Positions 45,659 to 57,500 of a DNA stretch of 64,000 bases are shown piece after piece. A program made the translations under genes and the position numbers. This DNA comes from Ifrita kowaldi (taxonomy: Eukaryota; Chordata; Aves; Passeriformes; Cinclosomatidae). The stretch spans positions 378,623 to 442,622 of the forward strand of contig VZRS01008300.1 in the NCBI GenBank assembly GCA_013398055.1. The letters run 5' to 3'. The notes below the pieces were generated by a model that was given only the letters and a program-made list of their open reading frames with translations, was not told the origin of the DNA and did no database searches. Each line of letters begins with the position of its first letter. Position 1 is the stretch's first letter.

Positions 45659-47339
45659 CCTGCTTACTTAGAAGGGGATTTGTAAAAGTACCACTTGAGA
45701 TTTTGAAAAGCGTGAAGCTCTTATGTTGAAACATCTCCTCAAACTGAAGTAACAAACTAGAAAAGTATCACCTTTCCTATGCCAGGCTTCCATGAAAGCA
45801 ATGCTCCTGACACAGTCTTTGTGGAAGAACATGGATTTTGATGAACTGGGAGAGTGTCTTCCTAAGATGTATTCTCATATTACTTGTCAGTTTTGTGCCT
45901 CAAAGACAGTGAAATTAAATGTCATAAAACAACTCTACCCCCTTCCACCTCCCTTCTAATTCCTCGGTGGAAAGCAAAAAGAAATACCAAGTATAGAAAG
46001 CATCTAATTCCTCGTTAGACCTCCTTCAGGTGCTTCAGATCTCCACATGCACACACCCTTATATTATATGCTACCTGGAACAGCAAGAGTGGGAGTCCTT
46101 TGCAAGGAAATGCCAGGTGGAGTCAGCCACCTGGGTCAGAGCTGGTGTTTTCAATGGCTGTGATATGTGTAAAATGCATAAAAATGTGTAAGAGAGACAG
46201 CTGAATCCTTGAGGCACAGTCAGATAAACCACTTCAGCAGCTACTGGTCCAGGGTAGGGCCTTACAACCCCTCATCCGCTCTGGGGTCTTATCCACCCCC
46301 TGCAATGGCTTTCATGGTGGGAGAAGAGGAAGTTTGGAGCTGGAGGTGGTAACCTGTGACACCAAACCATCCATTCAAGGCACTGAGCCTTTGATCTTTA
46401 TCTGTAAAGCTATCTCAAAGCTGTGAAGAAAAGTTCAAAGAGGTTTGCTTGTCAGGTGAAGTCAATTACAGCTGCCTATCTGAGAGGAACAAGGAACAAG
46501 GAATTGTTTTCTCCCGTGTTTGGGAAATGCACAAGGGGAAATGACAATAGTTTATGGTAATTTTGACAAGAGTGTTGATTTTTTAAGAAGTCTCAAAAAT
46601 ATCCTATTCTGCTCACTTTTGAATCATCCACTATTTTGCTTAAAGGCAAACCCCACAGGTAGAGCAGGTGTGTGTTTACATGGTACACACAGAAGCACAG
46701 AAAGGCTAATTGATTATGTTTTTCATCTTCATATGCCCTCTATGTAATCTTTACAAAAACACTGACAGTCCTCCTTGTACAGGTAAGTACTAATATTCAC
46801 TGAGTAAATAAAAAATGTAGCATGTAAAGGGATAATACATCCTTGACAGAAATCATTCCTAACATGAAAGTAAACAGTGTAAGTGCTTTGAGGTGATTGG
46901 GAGTTCTGCATATTGAAAGAACCCATTCTAAGCATTTGAATTTGCCTCGAAACAAACAAACAAAAACTCCAATATTTGGATACCTCTTCCCTCTTATCCA
47001 GATTGCTCTTCCCTTTATCCCAACTGAATAATAGGGATACCATAAGGAATACAGAAAATAATTAGATATTATGATATGTAAGTGAACATTACTTGTCACT
47101 TTTTGACATAAAAGGTAGAGGATATTTTCTGTTCTGTAAATGACCTGCTCTGTTTTGAGCCGGTGTTTTTTTTTTTTTTTGGGTTAACTACTCTCTTTTT
47201 TGCACCAGCTCTCTGGATAAGTTAATGCATTATAAAACAAAAAAACACATACAGAAGCTGCATTCACAAGACTTCACTTTTCTGAAAGGTTTTCAAGCAG
47301 CAGGAGGAAGATCAACACATTAGGCTGCTCTAAAGTACA

Positions 47340-47379
47340 GTTCCAGTTAAAACTAAGTGAGTTCCAGTTAAAACTAAGT
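47340..47379. repeat. 21-base tandem duplication
   Basis: The word GTTCCAGTTAAAACTAAGT occurs at 47340 and again at 47361. Confidence 0.85.
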
Positions 47380-49440
47380 ATTCCCAGAAGGATTAGTTCC
47401 CTACTGCCTGGTTGCTCAAGGAGAGCAAGGGCAGAAATTTAAAAGACTTAAGTGGCTTTTATATTTCAACAAGAAGAGGAAGCAGAAAGTCATTGCAGGG
47501 AAACGAATAAAGACAGGATTTGGTATGGACCCAGAGAATTACCACTAACAAACACTGCTTGTACTTGTTCTTGCTCAAGCAACAGAAGCATACGCATCAT
47601 AGATGTGGGGTGGCAGTGACAGGGACCTAATGGAGGTTACTCATGGATCAGTTTTGTTTGTTTTGTTCTGAAGCCTATCAAATTGTGTTAAAACTCTGGA
47701 GAAATTCCCTAGTTGGTCCCTATGTCACTTTAATGGAGCCCACATGGGCTGCCATTGAAAGGGGAAATTCCGTTCTTCTCTGCCCTCGGTGCTTCCCCAG
47801 TTACAATGAATCACGGGACTTCCAGCTGGGAAACTAACTTCTTTTTTCTTTTGCCAGTTTAGATCTCAGCAGGATCAGACCCAGCTTTGTCACGTGGTCA
47901 TTGAAACCCTAGTGCCAGTGAGAGGGCAAAGTGCGGCAGGTTGAGCAGGGGCATTGGGAGGGTGGAAGAAAGGGATCTGCTCTTTTGGCTGCAACCCAGA
48001 CTTATCCTAAATTAAACTGGCCATGTAGGTGCAGCTTCAGTAGCACTTTGTTACCTCTGTGCTTCTTGCAGAGATGCCTGCAGTATCCATATTTTAAGAC
48101 AGGAAGGAAACACTTAGCCATATAGTATAGCCTCTTGTATTAATAGCCTACTTCAGCCAGTTTCCCCTTGAATTAAGCTTGAAAAACACATACTCATGTT
48201 TTTCATATTATTGCCTCAGGATACATTATTTCAATTCTTTCTGAAGTATTTACTGTGTAGTAATTTGTGTTGAGGTCATAAACTTGTTGTATTACTCATC
48301 TGGCTTTGCTTATGTCTGGAAAATGAACTTGTTCAAAATGTATACACTAGCAGATTAGGATAAAGATGCTAACAGAATTTTCAAGCTTCTGTTACTCCTC
48401 AGTAATTTATTATGGCTGCCACAAACCAAACATATTTACATAGTATGAATAGTCCTTTTACAGTTTACCAAAAATCTAAGATGATGCCCTAGAGCCAAAT
48501 GGGTAAATACTGTCCCTTTCAGCCACTGCTTCCCATCAATTTTTCAATTCTCCTGTCTGCTGAGCATATAAACTAACATGGTTTTCCAGTGCAACAATTT
48601 ATGATTGTCATATTTGCCTTCCAAAAGCAAAGCATCTATCACATTTTAATGTCCTGCGCAGTATGTAGGTTTTGAATGATTCTGTAAAATACAAAACTGT
48701 TTTGTTCTGGAATCAACATATCACTGGGTACCTGCAATATCATATTATGGTTTAATATCTAGCACTCTACACAGCTGTATGGGGTACAATTATAAACTAA
48801 TGGTAAAAAATGGTTTTGCTAAGTTTGCTGGAGTGTTGGGTTTTTTTTCCCATGGCCATAAAAATTAATTTATTGGGTTATTTGCTTTGCTATTGATAAT
48901 TTATTATTTTACTAAAAAAAACACCCCAAAAATCCCAAGTCATTAGATCAAATCTAAATCACTTCCTTCTGCTGAATAACTGACAGTCACAGGCCAAGGA
49001 TAGTGTCACTTGTGTTTGCTATGGTTGACAAATGCTCCTACTCTGGACAGCTATTTTGGCAGAGCTATAATGTCACTACAAGACCTTATTTTATTTGGAA
49101 CACTGTGTGTATGAAACAGTGGTAGACTAAGCTATGCCAATGACTGAACAATTTTGCCAGCACAAACAGAATGAAGCTATAGGTACTAAATAAGCATAGC
49201 TGATCTTGTGAACAGACCACACTTTACACTGCTGTCTACCTGCAGAGATTAAAGCAGGGCATCTCTTGATAGTTTCAATATTATACTGCATCATTTTGTC
49301 CACATTACCATATTCTTGTTTAAAACACAAGATCACAGTCACACTTAAACATACTTTTCTATAAACAGCATTATAGGCAGGAAATTCTGTGTGAGAATAA
49401 ATCCTATGTGGTGATTTAGTTTGGGTTATTTTTCTCCCTT

Positions 49441-49545
49441 CAGCTTGTGGGTGGGTTTTTGTTTTTTGGGTGGTTTTTTTTTTTTTTGGTCTTGTAAAAA
49501 TTCGCTTATTTCAGGTTTGGTTTTTTTTGGTTGGTTGGTTTTTTA
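49441..49545. repeat. G/T low-complexity tract
   Basis: Mostly T and G on the plus strand, with T-runs and GGTTGGTTGG units. Very similar in make-up to the tract at 9500-9640. Confidence 0.8.
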
Positions 49546-50254
49546 GTCTGGAGATTGGTCCAGGCAGGATGACATACCTGGAAAGAAGAAAAGAAGCTTT
49601 AAAGGGATTGGTAGAACGAAATGGTTGTGCAGAGAGAAGGGAATAAAGAAGGACAAATATAGATGGGACGAAGGCTATGCTGTGCTGAAGGAAGGTCAGA
49701 GGGAGAAGCAAGAAGATTTGGCTGGAGAAGTAACACTGAGTGAAAGAATGGATTTTTGCAGTGGTATTTGGGGAAGTTTGCATTTCCTATCTCATTCCAT
49801 TCCAAAGTCCAGAGATGAGAGGGATTCATGAACTGTTTAAGCTGACAGAAAACTAGAGGAAATAGAGATTATAAAACCTTATCTTTTCATCAAAATCCTG
49901 TCCTTTGTACGGCAAACGGGACCTAACAATCCTACAGAAAAATCTTTTGTTTGTGCTCATCAGCACAGCAAATGTAGGCGGTGACCTCCTTTCCCCGCGC
50001 CTGTGAAATTCAGCTTTGAAGACGCAAATCACTGAACTGTGATTTCATCTGACCTTATGTTCAGCCTACATTTTGGTGGGCTAAAACATGGGTGTGCCAC
50101 AAAAGCTGCTGTCACCACAGAGTGATACTGCACAGTGGAAAGTTGTCAGGAGACAGTGGAAGCTGAGACAGGAGGTGGCTGTGGGTGGCAATGGGTGGTG
50201 TTCCAGAAGACCTTCACAGCTGTTATGTCTTTAGGGCAGATTAGACTTTTGCTA

Positions 50255-50686
50255 GAAAGAGGAGAACACCAGAGCAGGTAGAAGAGCAGAAGTGAGGCTG
50301 AGAAAATTGGGATTGTTCAGCTTGGAAAAGGCAAAGCTCTGGGGTGACCTCATTGCAGCGTTTTACTATCTGAAACAAGAGTAGTATCTGTCTACAAGAA
50401 AGCTGGAGAGGAACTGATGACTAGGGTATGTAGTAACAGGACAAGGGGGAATGGCATCAAACTGAGAGTAGTTTGGATATTACGAAGAAATTCTTTACTA
50501 TGAAGGTGGTGAGGTACTGGAACAGGTTGGCTTGAGAACTTGTGGCTGTCCCATCCCTGGGAGTGTTCAAAGCCAGGTTGGATGGGGTTTTGAGCAACCT
50601 GATCTAGTGGAAGGTTTCCCTGCCCACGGCAGAGGGACGGGAACAGGATGGTCTCTTTCCACCCAAACCACTGAATGATTCTATCA
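50255..50686 (+). mobile_element. CR1 LINE, 3'-end fragment, plus orientation
   Basis: Shows CR1 3' landmarks: TTGTTCAGCTTGGAAAAGGC, GGGGTGACCTCATTGCAGC, AACAGGACAAGGGGGAATGG, CCCTGGGAGTGTTCAAAGCC, AGGTTGGATGGGGTTTTGAG and a final TGATTCTATCATT. It is a decayed, 5'-truncated copy. The 178-codon open frame on the opposite strand here is antisense to CR1 and not a gene. Confidence 0.92.
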
Positions 50687-53600
50687 TTTGCATAGCCTTT
50701 CCTCTGGACTCTATGTCTAATAAGAGGTTGAGACGTTGAAGTTGGATGTAGGCTTTGATGCCCAGTTCTGTCACAGGGAGCATTTTCTAGGTTACTTTGA
50801 AAGTCCAAAAGTTTCTTGCTTGAGTTTATTTTTGTTCTTTTGTCCTGTTCAAGTTCCTTGAGGCAATAAACTAAGTTGAAATTTGCCTTGAAAAAACAGA
50901 TTAAGTTTTTAAGTCTGTTTGCTACCACTAAGAGGAATTAGTAGAACTACTATAATAAAATATTTCTTACAGTGCAAAACTAATATCCAGATATTTCCCA
51001 ATCATTTTCTCCAAAAGTAAATGCTCACTATGGTAAAGCATCCTATACATATAGGATGGTAAAGCATCCTACACATAGGTGTCAATTTACAGCTAAATAT
51101 CATTTCACTCCCAAATGAATTAATTTTCTACTACACACTTTCAAAAAGAAACAGTGTCAGAAGAACCTCTGTTAAAGAAAAGGCCTAGCAGTTACAGCCA
51201 AGCTATCAGTAGAAAATTAGTGAAGACCATAAACACTTCCAAGTTTGACAGACAACTAACAGACATTCAGGCCTTAAGGAAACCTGTCTTGATTTTCATA
51301 GAATTAGGACTTAAACCCTTTGTGTAACAAGGGGGACTAATACCAAATCCTGCAAAAAACCCCAGACACACTTGTTCAGCCTCAGAAAAGTAAATTGCCA
51401 GTTTATTTCCACTTCCTTTTAAATGGGCGTTATGCTTGGAGATAGTGACATTTTAAGCCTTTGTTTTTGCTGGGGCAGAGACAGACTGCTGAAAATTAAC
51501 GAAGTCATCTGAAATTAACATGAAACTGCGCTCTTGGAAAAGGCTGTTTGCAATCTGGAATTTGCTGGCTGTGTGACCTTAGGCAAGTGAAAGCATGTGG
51601 CACACTTTGGTTTGTGCCACGGTTTACCCATCACTGCAGTGGTGATGATGCCTTTGGAAAGGACTTTGTGTTGAGCAGCAGAAACCAGCTACGGGTAGAG
51701 GGTCATCATTAAGGTTTGTGGTCATACTAAAAGAATGCAGCAAGTCTGAAGAGATGCTGTGACACAGTCACATATAGTAGCTAGAAATTATTTAATACCA
51801 GGAATCATAGGCTTATAGTCTAGGGAAGTTAAACCACAAAAGAGTCTTCAAGGTTAGTGCAGATTTTTCTTTTGACCTACTAACTTCCCATTACCCATGC
51901 TGCCTACTGTCCCTGATCATGAGTGCATCTATTTGTGTATGTTTGCAGCACAATTTTTTTTCCCTGAAGTTCAGTCTGAAATCCAGGCACACTAGAGCTT
52001 GCCATGGCAGCATGGCTATTGCTCATGTATTCACTCCACACATTGGGAAACTATTCAAAGTACCAAATTACTTGCATGCACCACAGATTAGTTTCTCTCA
52101 CAATAAATAACCAAGGCTTTGAATTAATTTTTCCTGACTATAAGGAAGAAGTTAGAACACACAGGGTACTCGGAGGGAATATTTGTATAATACTGCGCAT
52201 GCCTTATAAGAAACACTATATAAAAATTAATACTGGAATTCCATGAAATTCCAGCATTCCTGTCCAACTATTACTGAAGTTAGTTGAGTGGCTTAACTGC
52301 AAACAATGTACATACCACAACATGTTAGGCAGACAGGCATATAAGAGTACTTATAGCTCTTATTATTGCAATAAACTTAACAAATGGATCATGCCAAGAA
52401 TTCAGGTCTGACATAAGATTTGCTAATGCAACAAAAACCTAGGTCTGGTAGGCTCAGCTATACCCATGGAGAATAGTTGAGCTTAGCAAAACCACATAAT
52501 ATCTAGTTTTCAGGTCTACACTTAAAAAATCAGAGGATCCACTCAGACAGTGACTCAACAGTAGTGCTTTTTTAACTTTTGCTGCTACAAAGCAGAAATT
52601 TTACAAAGGCTGTCTTTAAAAACGCAAACTATAATTGCTTCAATTGAAACTATGTTTGGCAGGAACATTTCTTGGCATTGCATCTTAGCATATGAAGAAA
52701 AGTATGTTTTTGACATAACCACTTAGATAATGTAAGATTCAGTAAACTCTGAACCACCTATGTGTGTTCCAGGCAGACAGATGTGGTATTAGGAAGTCAA
52801 CTGCACTGTCAGCAGGTTACAGAGCATGAGGGGGCACCCAGCTGTTTCAAAGAAGGAGGAAAATAACATACCGCCATGTTATGCTGATCTCTTCCTGTAT
52901 TTGCACATCTCTCTTGGATTTATCCTATGAATATCTACTCATGGAAAGTTCTGCCTTAAGGTTTTAAGATTCTGATACCATAGTAAGATTTTGTAGTCAA
53001 ATATCCAGGTTTCTAAGGAGTATTTTGACATGCTCAAATCAAAGCATGCGAGTCCACGGAGCGTGGTGAGAACGCTCGCACGCTTGAGAAACGTGTGCTC
53101 AGACATTCCCTGCATAACTAGGCTGACTTGGCCATGAGGAAGAGAGAAAAAGTAACTTGTAATACTTCAGGTTAATACAGGAAAGCAGAGCTACTTCTTT
53201 CTCTTCCCTATTATACAACAATATTAAAACCTCAGACGAGATGGAGAGTGTCATCTATGTGAAGATGCAGCAGAGGTGTGGCGCTGCCTTTCGGGTTTAG
53301 GGCTTTTGAATCAGTTCACCAAAAAGTTGTGGGCCGTTATAACCCTCACATATAGACCCACTTTGGATACTTGAAAGTAATCCTGCCTTAATTGTTTGCA
53401 AAAGTGCATAAGATGAATCCCAGCTACAATGTTATGACAGCAGAGAGTGTGTACTTTATTTTTTACGTACCAATAATGCATGGAATCAAGCTTCCCATCT
53501 TGTTTCTCAACTTGTTATTTAAAGATAGCTAGTTCAAACCAACACTGAGCTCTAACACCATTTAAATCAGTTAAGACTACTTAAGGTGGTCAATTGCAGA

Positions 53601-54290
53601 CAATGAGGAAATTCTCTGTGTTATTCCCCCGTCCATTGAGCCTTCCACAGAGTTCTTGCCTGGGCTTAGGATGCTTAGAAAGCCTGCTAAGCTTTTATTA
53701 GGTCTGCCTGGCTGAGGAGCATAAGTGTCACTGCAGCTCTGCAAGTACACACCCCCTGCAACAGTATTTCAACAGTATGGAAAGAGTAGGTATCAATAAG
53801 CTGCATTCCATCGAAATGAGCTTTACAAGGGATTATTCCAGTCGGCATGAAGATTTCTGGGGAGAGGGAGAGAGACTTGAGAAGGGTTTATAAATTAGTA
53901 TTGAGTGCGTAAGTATGAGTTATTTTAGGAAAAAATATTTTTCAGTATTTCATTCTTATTTTTCAGGGGAAGAAAAAAATTCCATGTTAAACTGAAACAG
54001 AACTTCTTTTAACTATTCAGAAGTACAAAAAGTCATGATGAAAGAGCCTTGAGATGCCAACTGTACCAGTTCACCAATAGAGACACACTAAAAATACTTC
54101 AGTAATGGCCAGCTTCTGCTTTTTTCCTCTCAAACCCTGTATTTAACATTGTTCTCCTTCACTTAGGAACATTTCCCGTTTTCCAGCTCCCTCTATTCCA
54201 GCAGTTCTTTCGAAGATTAGGAAATATTACAGAACTTAACTGCAAAAGCCATCTTCGTAGGATATTAAAGCATTAAGCAATTAATTAAGT
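50687..54290. other. Non-coding stretch upstream of BLNK exon 2
   Basis: No supported gene. It contains a 26-base tandem repeat at 51030-51080 and a small cluster of nested CpG-containing inverted repeats at 53047-53083. The rest is AT-rich sequence in which I see nothing identifiable. Confidence 0.5.
51030..51080. repeat. 26-base imperfect tandem duplication
   Basis: ATGGTAAAGCATCCTA occurs at 51030 and at 51056; the tails of the two units differ by a few bases. Confidence 0.8.
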
Positions 54291-54297
54291 TTTCCTA

Positions 54298-54305
54298 ATT
54301 TGCAT
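54298..54305. promoter_or_regulatory. Octamer motif ATTTGCAT beside a GC-rich island
   Basis: Perfect octamer (ATGCAAAT on the minus strand) about 50 bases from the start of the GC island. An AP-1-type TGAGTCA follows at 54324-54330. Such octamers are common in B-cell promoters, which fits BLNK, but no transcription start or exon can be shown here. Confidence 0.3.
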
Positions 54306-54354
54306 AAGACTCATACATCATAATGAGTCACACGCTATTTCCTTGCAGCTTTGA

Positions 54355-54515
54355 AAGNGACGCGCTGGCCGGGGCAGCTGAGGAGCGGCGCGGGCGGCCC
54401 GGCTGCGCAGCGGGCGAATGCGGACGAGCCCAGCGGGCCGTGCCGGGGCCGGTGCCGCTCGCTGTCACCTGCCCAGCTCAGGTGACTTCGCCGGCTGCGG
54501 GGAGAGATGAAGGCA
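54355..54515. promoter_or_regulatory. Short CpG-dense island, candidate promoter
   Basis: About 160 bases very rich in G, C and CpG, with an N at 54358 near its left edge. Possible donors exist on both strands (plus: CTCAG before GTGACT at 54481; minus: GGGCAG before GTGACA at 54469), so direction cannot be decided. It may be a BLNK 5' region or an unrelated start site. The open frames here do not resemble any protein I know. Confidence 0.4.
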
Positions 54516-57500
54516 CCTGGTTCCCCTTCCCGCTCCTTTACACTTGTGGTGAATTTGTGCCAGGTGGGAACATGCTGCGTGGGAACTTTTCCTTTCCTGA
54601 GGTCCCCCAGCAAAAGCGGGAGAAAACCATAATCTCATCCCTATTCTTTTGAATGTAACTGTAAAGAAAAAGAAGTTTCTTACCCTAATTCTTAAACTAA
54701 GGCAGGAGAAAACCCTGATCCTTCCAGAGACACAGCAAGGCTGTTCCCACCCAAGATGCAGGCAGCTGACTGTTTTATGGCTCTGATATCTCTAAGCCTG
54801 GGATTTTTTGCTTCGTCTTGAGCTCAACCATATTTTCCTCTTTAAAGGTGAGCTTTGGAGGCAGCCAGTTGCTTCTGAGGGGCAATGTACTCAGTTGTTC
54901 CCATCCAGCCTTTATGCTGAAGAGCTCATTCATTTGAATTCTGCACCTTTGCAGGATGGTGCTTGTTGCTCCCATTCTGTATCCTTGGCCTCTCTGCAGC
55001 TTAGTTTATAAGCTAAGGCTGTTCTAGGGAAGAAACCTAGTAGTTATTTTAAAAAGAATTATACATCTGCATCATGTTAATATATTTTGATAACTACAAT
55101 AAAAGTTATTTCCTGGTGACAGTCTCATTGCCACTTGGCTAGGTTTTCACATGGAATTCTTCTCCTCAGATTGTACTGACTAAAGTTTTATCTCATGAAA
55201 CTGAAGGAGCAAAACAGACTTTCCTGGTTAGTGCAGGTGACTCTGGGGAAATAGCCTGCCATGAGATTTTTGGTTTTGATAGCAGTATCGTTCTGATCTT
55301 GGCAGGCTGGTGTTTTTGATTTCTGAGCTTTCAGCATAGAAATCACTTAATATTTGAGTACAGTATTTTTCTAGGCTGGCCTGATAGTGTACAAATTGCT
55401 TTTTTGGGGGTTATCTTATAAAGTTTGTGGGCTCTAAGGAATAATATAGTGTTGAATGTCATGTAATAGCGAATTCCACATTGCATTGTATCTGGTTGTG
55501 GACTGGTCAACTTTGCAATTTTACTCCCTGAAAGTTATTTTGAAAATTAAATTAATTTTGAATTAGTTAAAATTCACACTCTGACAATGTGAAGAAGTGG
55601 GTATGAATAAATTGCGGTGTCACTGTCCCTTTTGCCTGTATAATCTTCCCATTTACCTGAACACCTACCAGAATAAGAGATTTACCCAGTAGGCTCCTGC
55701 AGTGGTTTTCCCTACACAACAACTGCCTCTTGCCTGGCTGTCACAGAGAGCCTGGGCTGTTTTCCTTTGAGATCTTTGGTGGCAGCCTGTCATCTGCAAT
55801 ATTATGCTGGTTTCGCCTTGTTTCTTTCTGACCCAACCGAAGCTACAGGTTTAAAGTTCTGCAGTGCCCAGTGCAGAGGCTTTCTCGCCTGTCCTTGCAG
55901 TGCTGTCACCTCCCTGGTCCCAGGAAGGGGTGGCTGCTGATGTGTCATGCTCAGGGCAGTCCCTGAGTCCCGTGCACTCAGGGCTTTGACTCACACAGGA
56001 TTTCTCATCCTGGTCATCTGCCGGCCCCTGTGTTTGTGTAGCTGTGCAGTGACACAGACAAACAATCTAGCAAAAAGTAAAAAAATTAGGGGGTTTTAAC
56101 TGCATCAGTTTTTTGATTTGATTTGGTGCACAGATGTTTGTGAGGGTGCAGCACAGGGTGGGAGGAATAGGGCGTGTGACTTCTTAAATTGGTACAGCTG
56201 CCAAGAAGTTACTCCTAAGAAAGTCTTCATTACACAAGGCTTGTTCATGAGATTTTGTGGCACCTGGTTAGCTCTTTCTGTTCCGCCTCCAAGTCAGCCT
56301 ATCTGGCTGTCTGCCCCAGTGCTGAGAAGGCTGGTTTGGTTGCAACAACATAGGAAAACCACTAGAGAAAAACCTTAAATAAAGAAGGGCATGGCCAAGC
56401 CCCTCCAAACAGCCCTACGCCTCTCCTTTTTGCCCAGCAGGTGTTTTCAGAATTTGAACTCCTGTCCCGTGTTGGGACTGATCCTGTCTGTGGTCAAGTG
56501 GACTTGTACAGCCCATACGGACCAGGACACGCCACGGTGTCCAGCTGGCTGTGTGGCCCTGCAGACCTGCACCGGGAACGGGGCAAGGAGCAGGAGTTTC
56601 TCCATCCCTCCAGCCTTACTCATCACCCCAAAACAGTGTCTATGGGGGTCCAGGCTGGAGGTGGGGGCAGGGCCTGACTGACCCCCATTGCAGGAAACAC
56701 CCTTCCTTCCTCTTTGGGAGCCCTGGGAGAGCCTGGAGGTGGTGGTAGGTTTGAGCCATGCAGCAAACATAATGTCATGCTATTTTTGTAGTTGTAACCC
56801 CAGCAACTCTCCCTCTTTGACATAATAAGCTCATTTGGATAAGGCCAAAGAGGAACTGGGATTTGTTTTACCACGTGGGTGGCATCTTGACCATAGTGGT
56901 GGTTAACACGAAACTCTCCTCTCCAGCCACAAGGGCTGTTTTAGGTAGATGGGTATTTGTTTCCAGGGATACCTGTGTCACCTCCCAGCTCCCTGGCACA
57001 TCTGGAGCCAGTGGGGATTGTGCTGCTGCCTGCTGAGACATGACCTGGAAGCCTGGGCCAACCTGCACTGCCCAGCTGAGGGACAGGGCCCTGGGGTGTG
57101 AGGCATAATGCTGTCCCAGAAGAATGTGTCTTGAACACTTGGATAAGGCGTTTTCCAGAGGTGTTCCCACAATACTGGTTCTCTGGAGCAACGTCATTGA
57201 AGTCTTTTACCTAAATTGTATTTTATTATCTAATGTTTTAAGAACCCACATCCACACAGACTCTGTCACTTTTGTGATTATGTAGATAAGCACTAACTTT
57301 ATTTTCCTGTATATGGCTGCAAAAGACAGGGGATGAATTCCTGGCACTGTTACCTAACACAAGTAATGCAGGATTTGCCAGTAAATTCCCTTGGCAGGAT
57401 GGCTTACAGAATATACATGCATGTCTATATTTTAAATTTTTGATGCTCAAAACGCCATTGTAATTTTGAAAAAGGCCTTCTAAATGCTTGGATAGATTTT

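Larger units (their letters stand above)
40837..50254. other. BLNK intron 1 or upstream flank, proximal part
   Basis: No exon supported on either strand. I looked on the minus strand for the short first coding exon (family start MDKLNKITVPASQKLR, ending in phase 2 before a donor) and did not find it. Features seen are a palindromic octamer pair at 44909, G-runs at 45637, a 21-base tandem repeat at 47340 and a G/T tract at 49441. Confidence 0.5.

Noticed and set aside
50392..50928. 178-codon minus-strand open frame, the longest outside the two genes
   Set aside because: Most of it is antisense to a CR1 LINE fragment; no domain and no splice context.
52872..52920. Minus-strand donor GTATGT after TGGCG with the phase needed for BLNK exon 1
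   Set aside because: The frame has no Met and no likeness to the conserved BLNK N terminus.
54323..54652. Open frames on both strands across the GC island
   Set aside because: GC-rich DNA has few stops; the peptides are Ala/Gly/Arg-rich, cross an N, and match nothing known to me.
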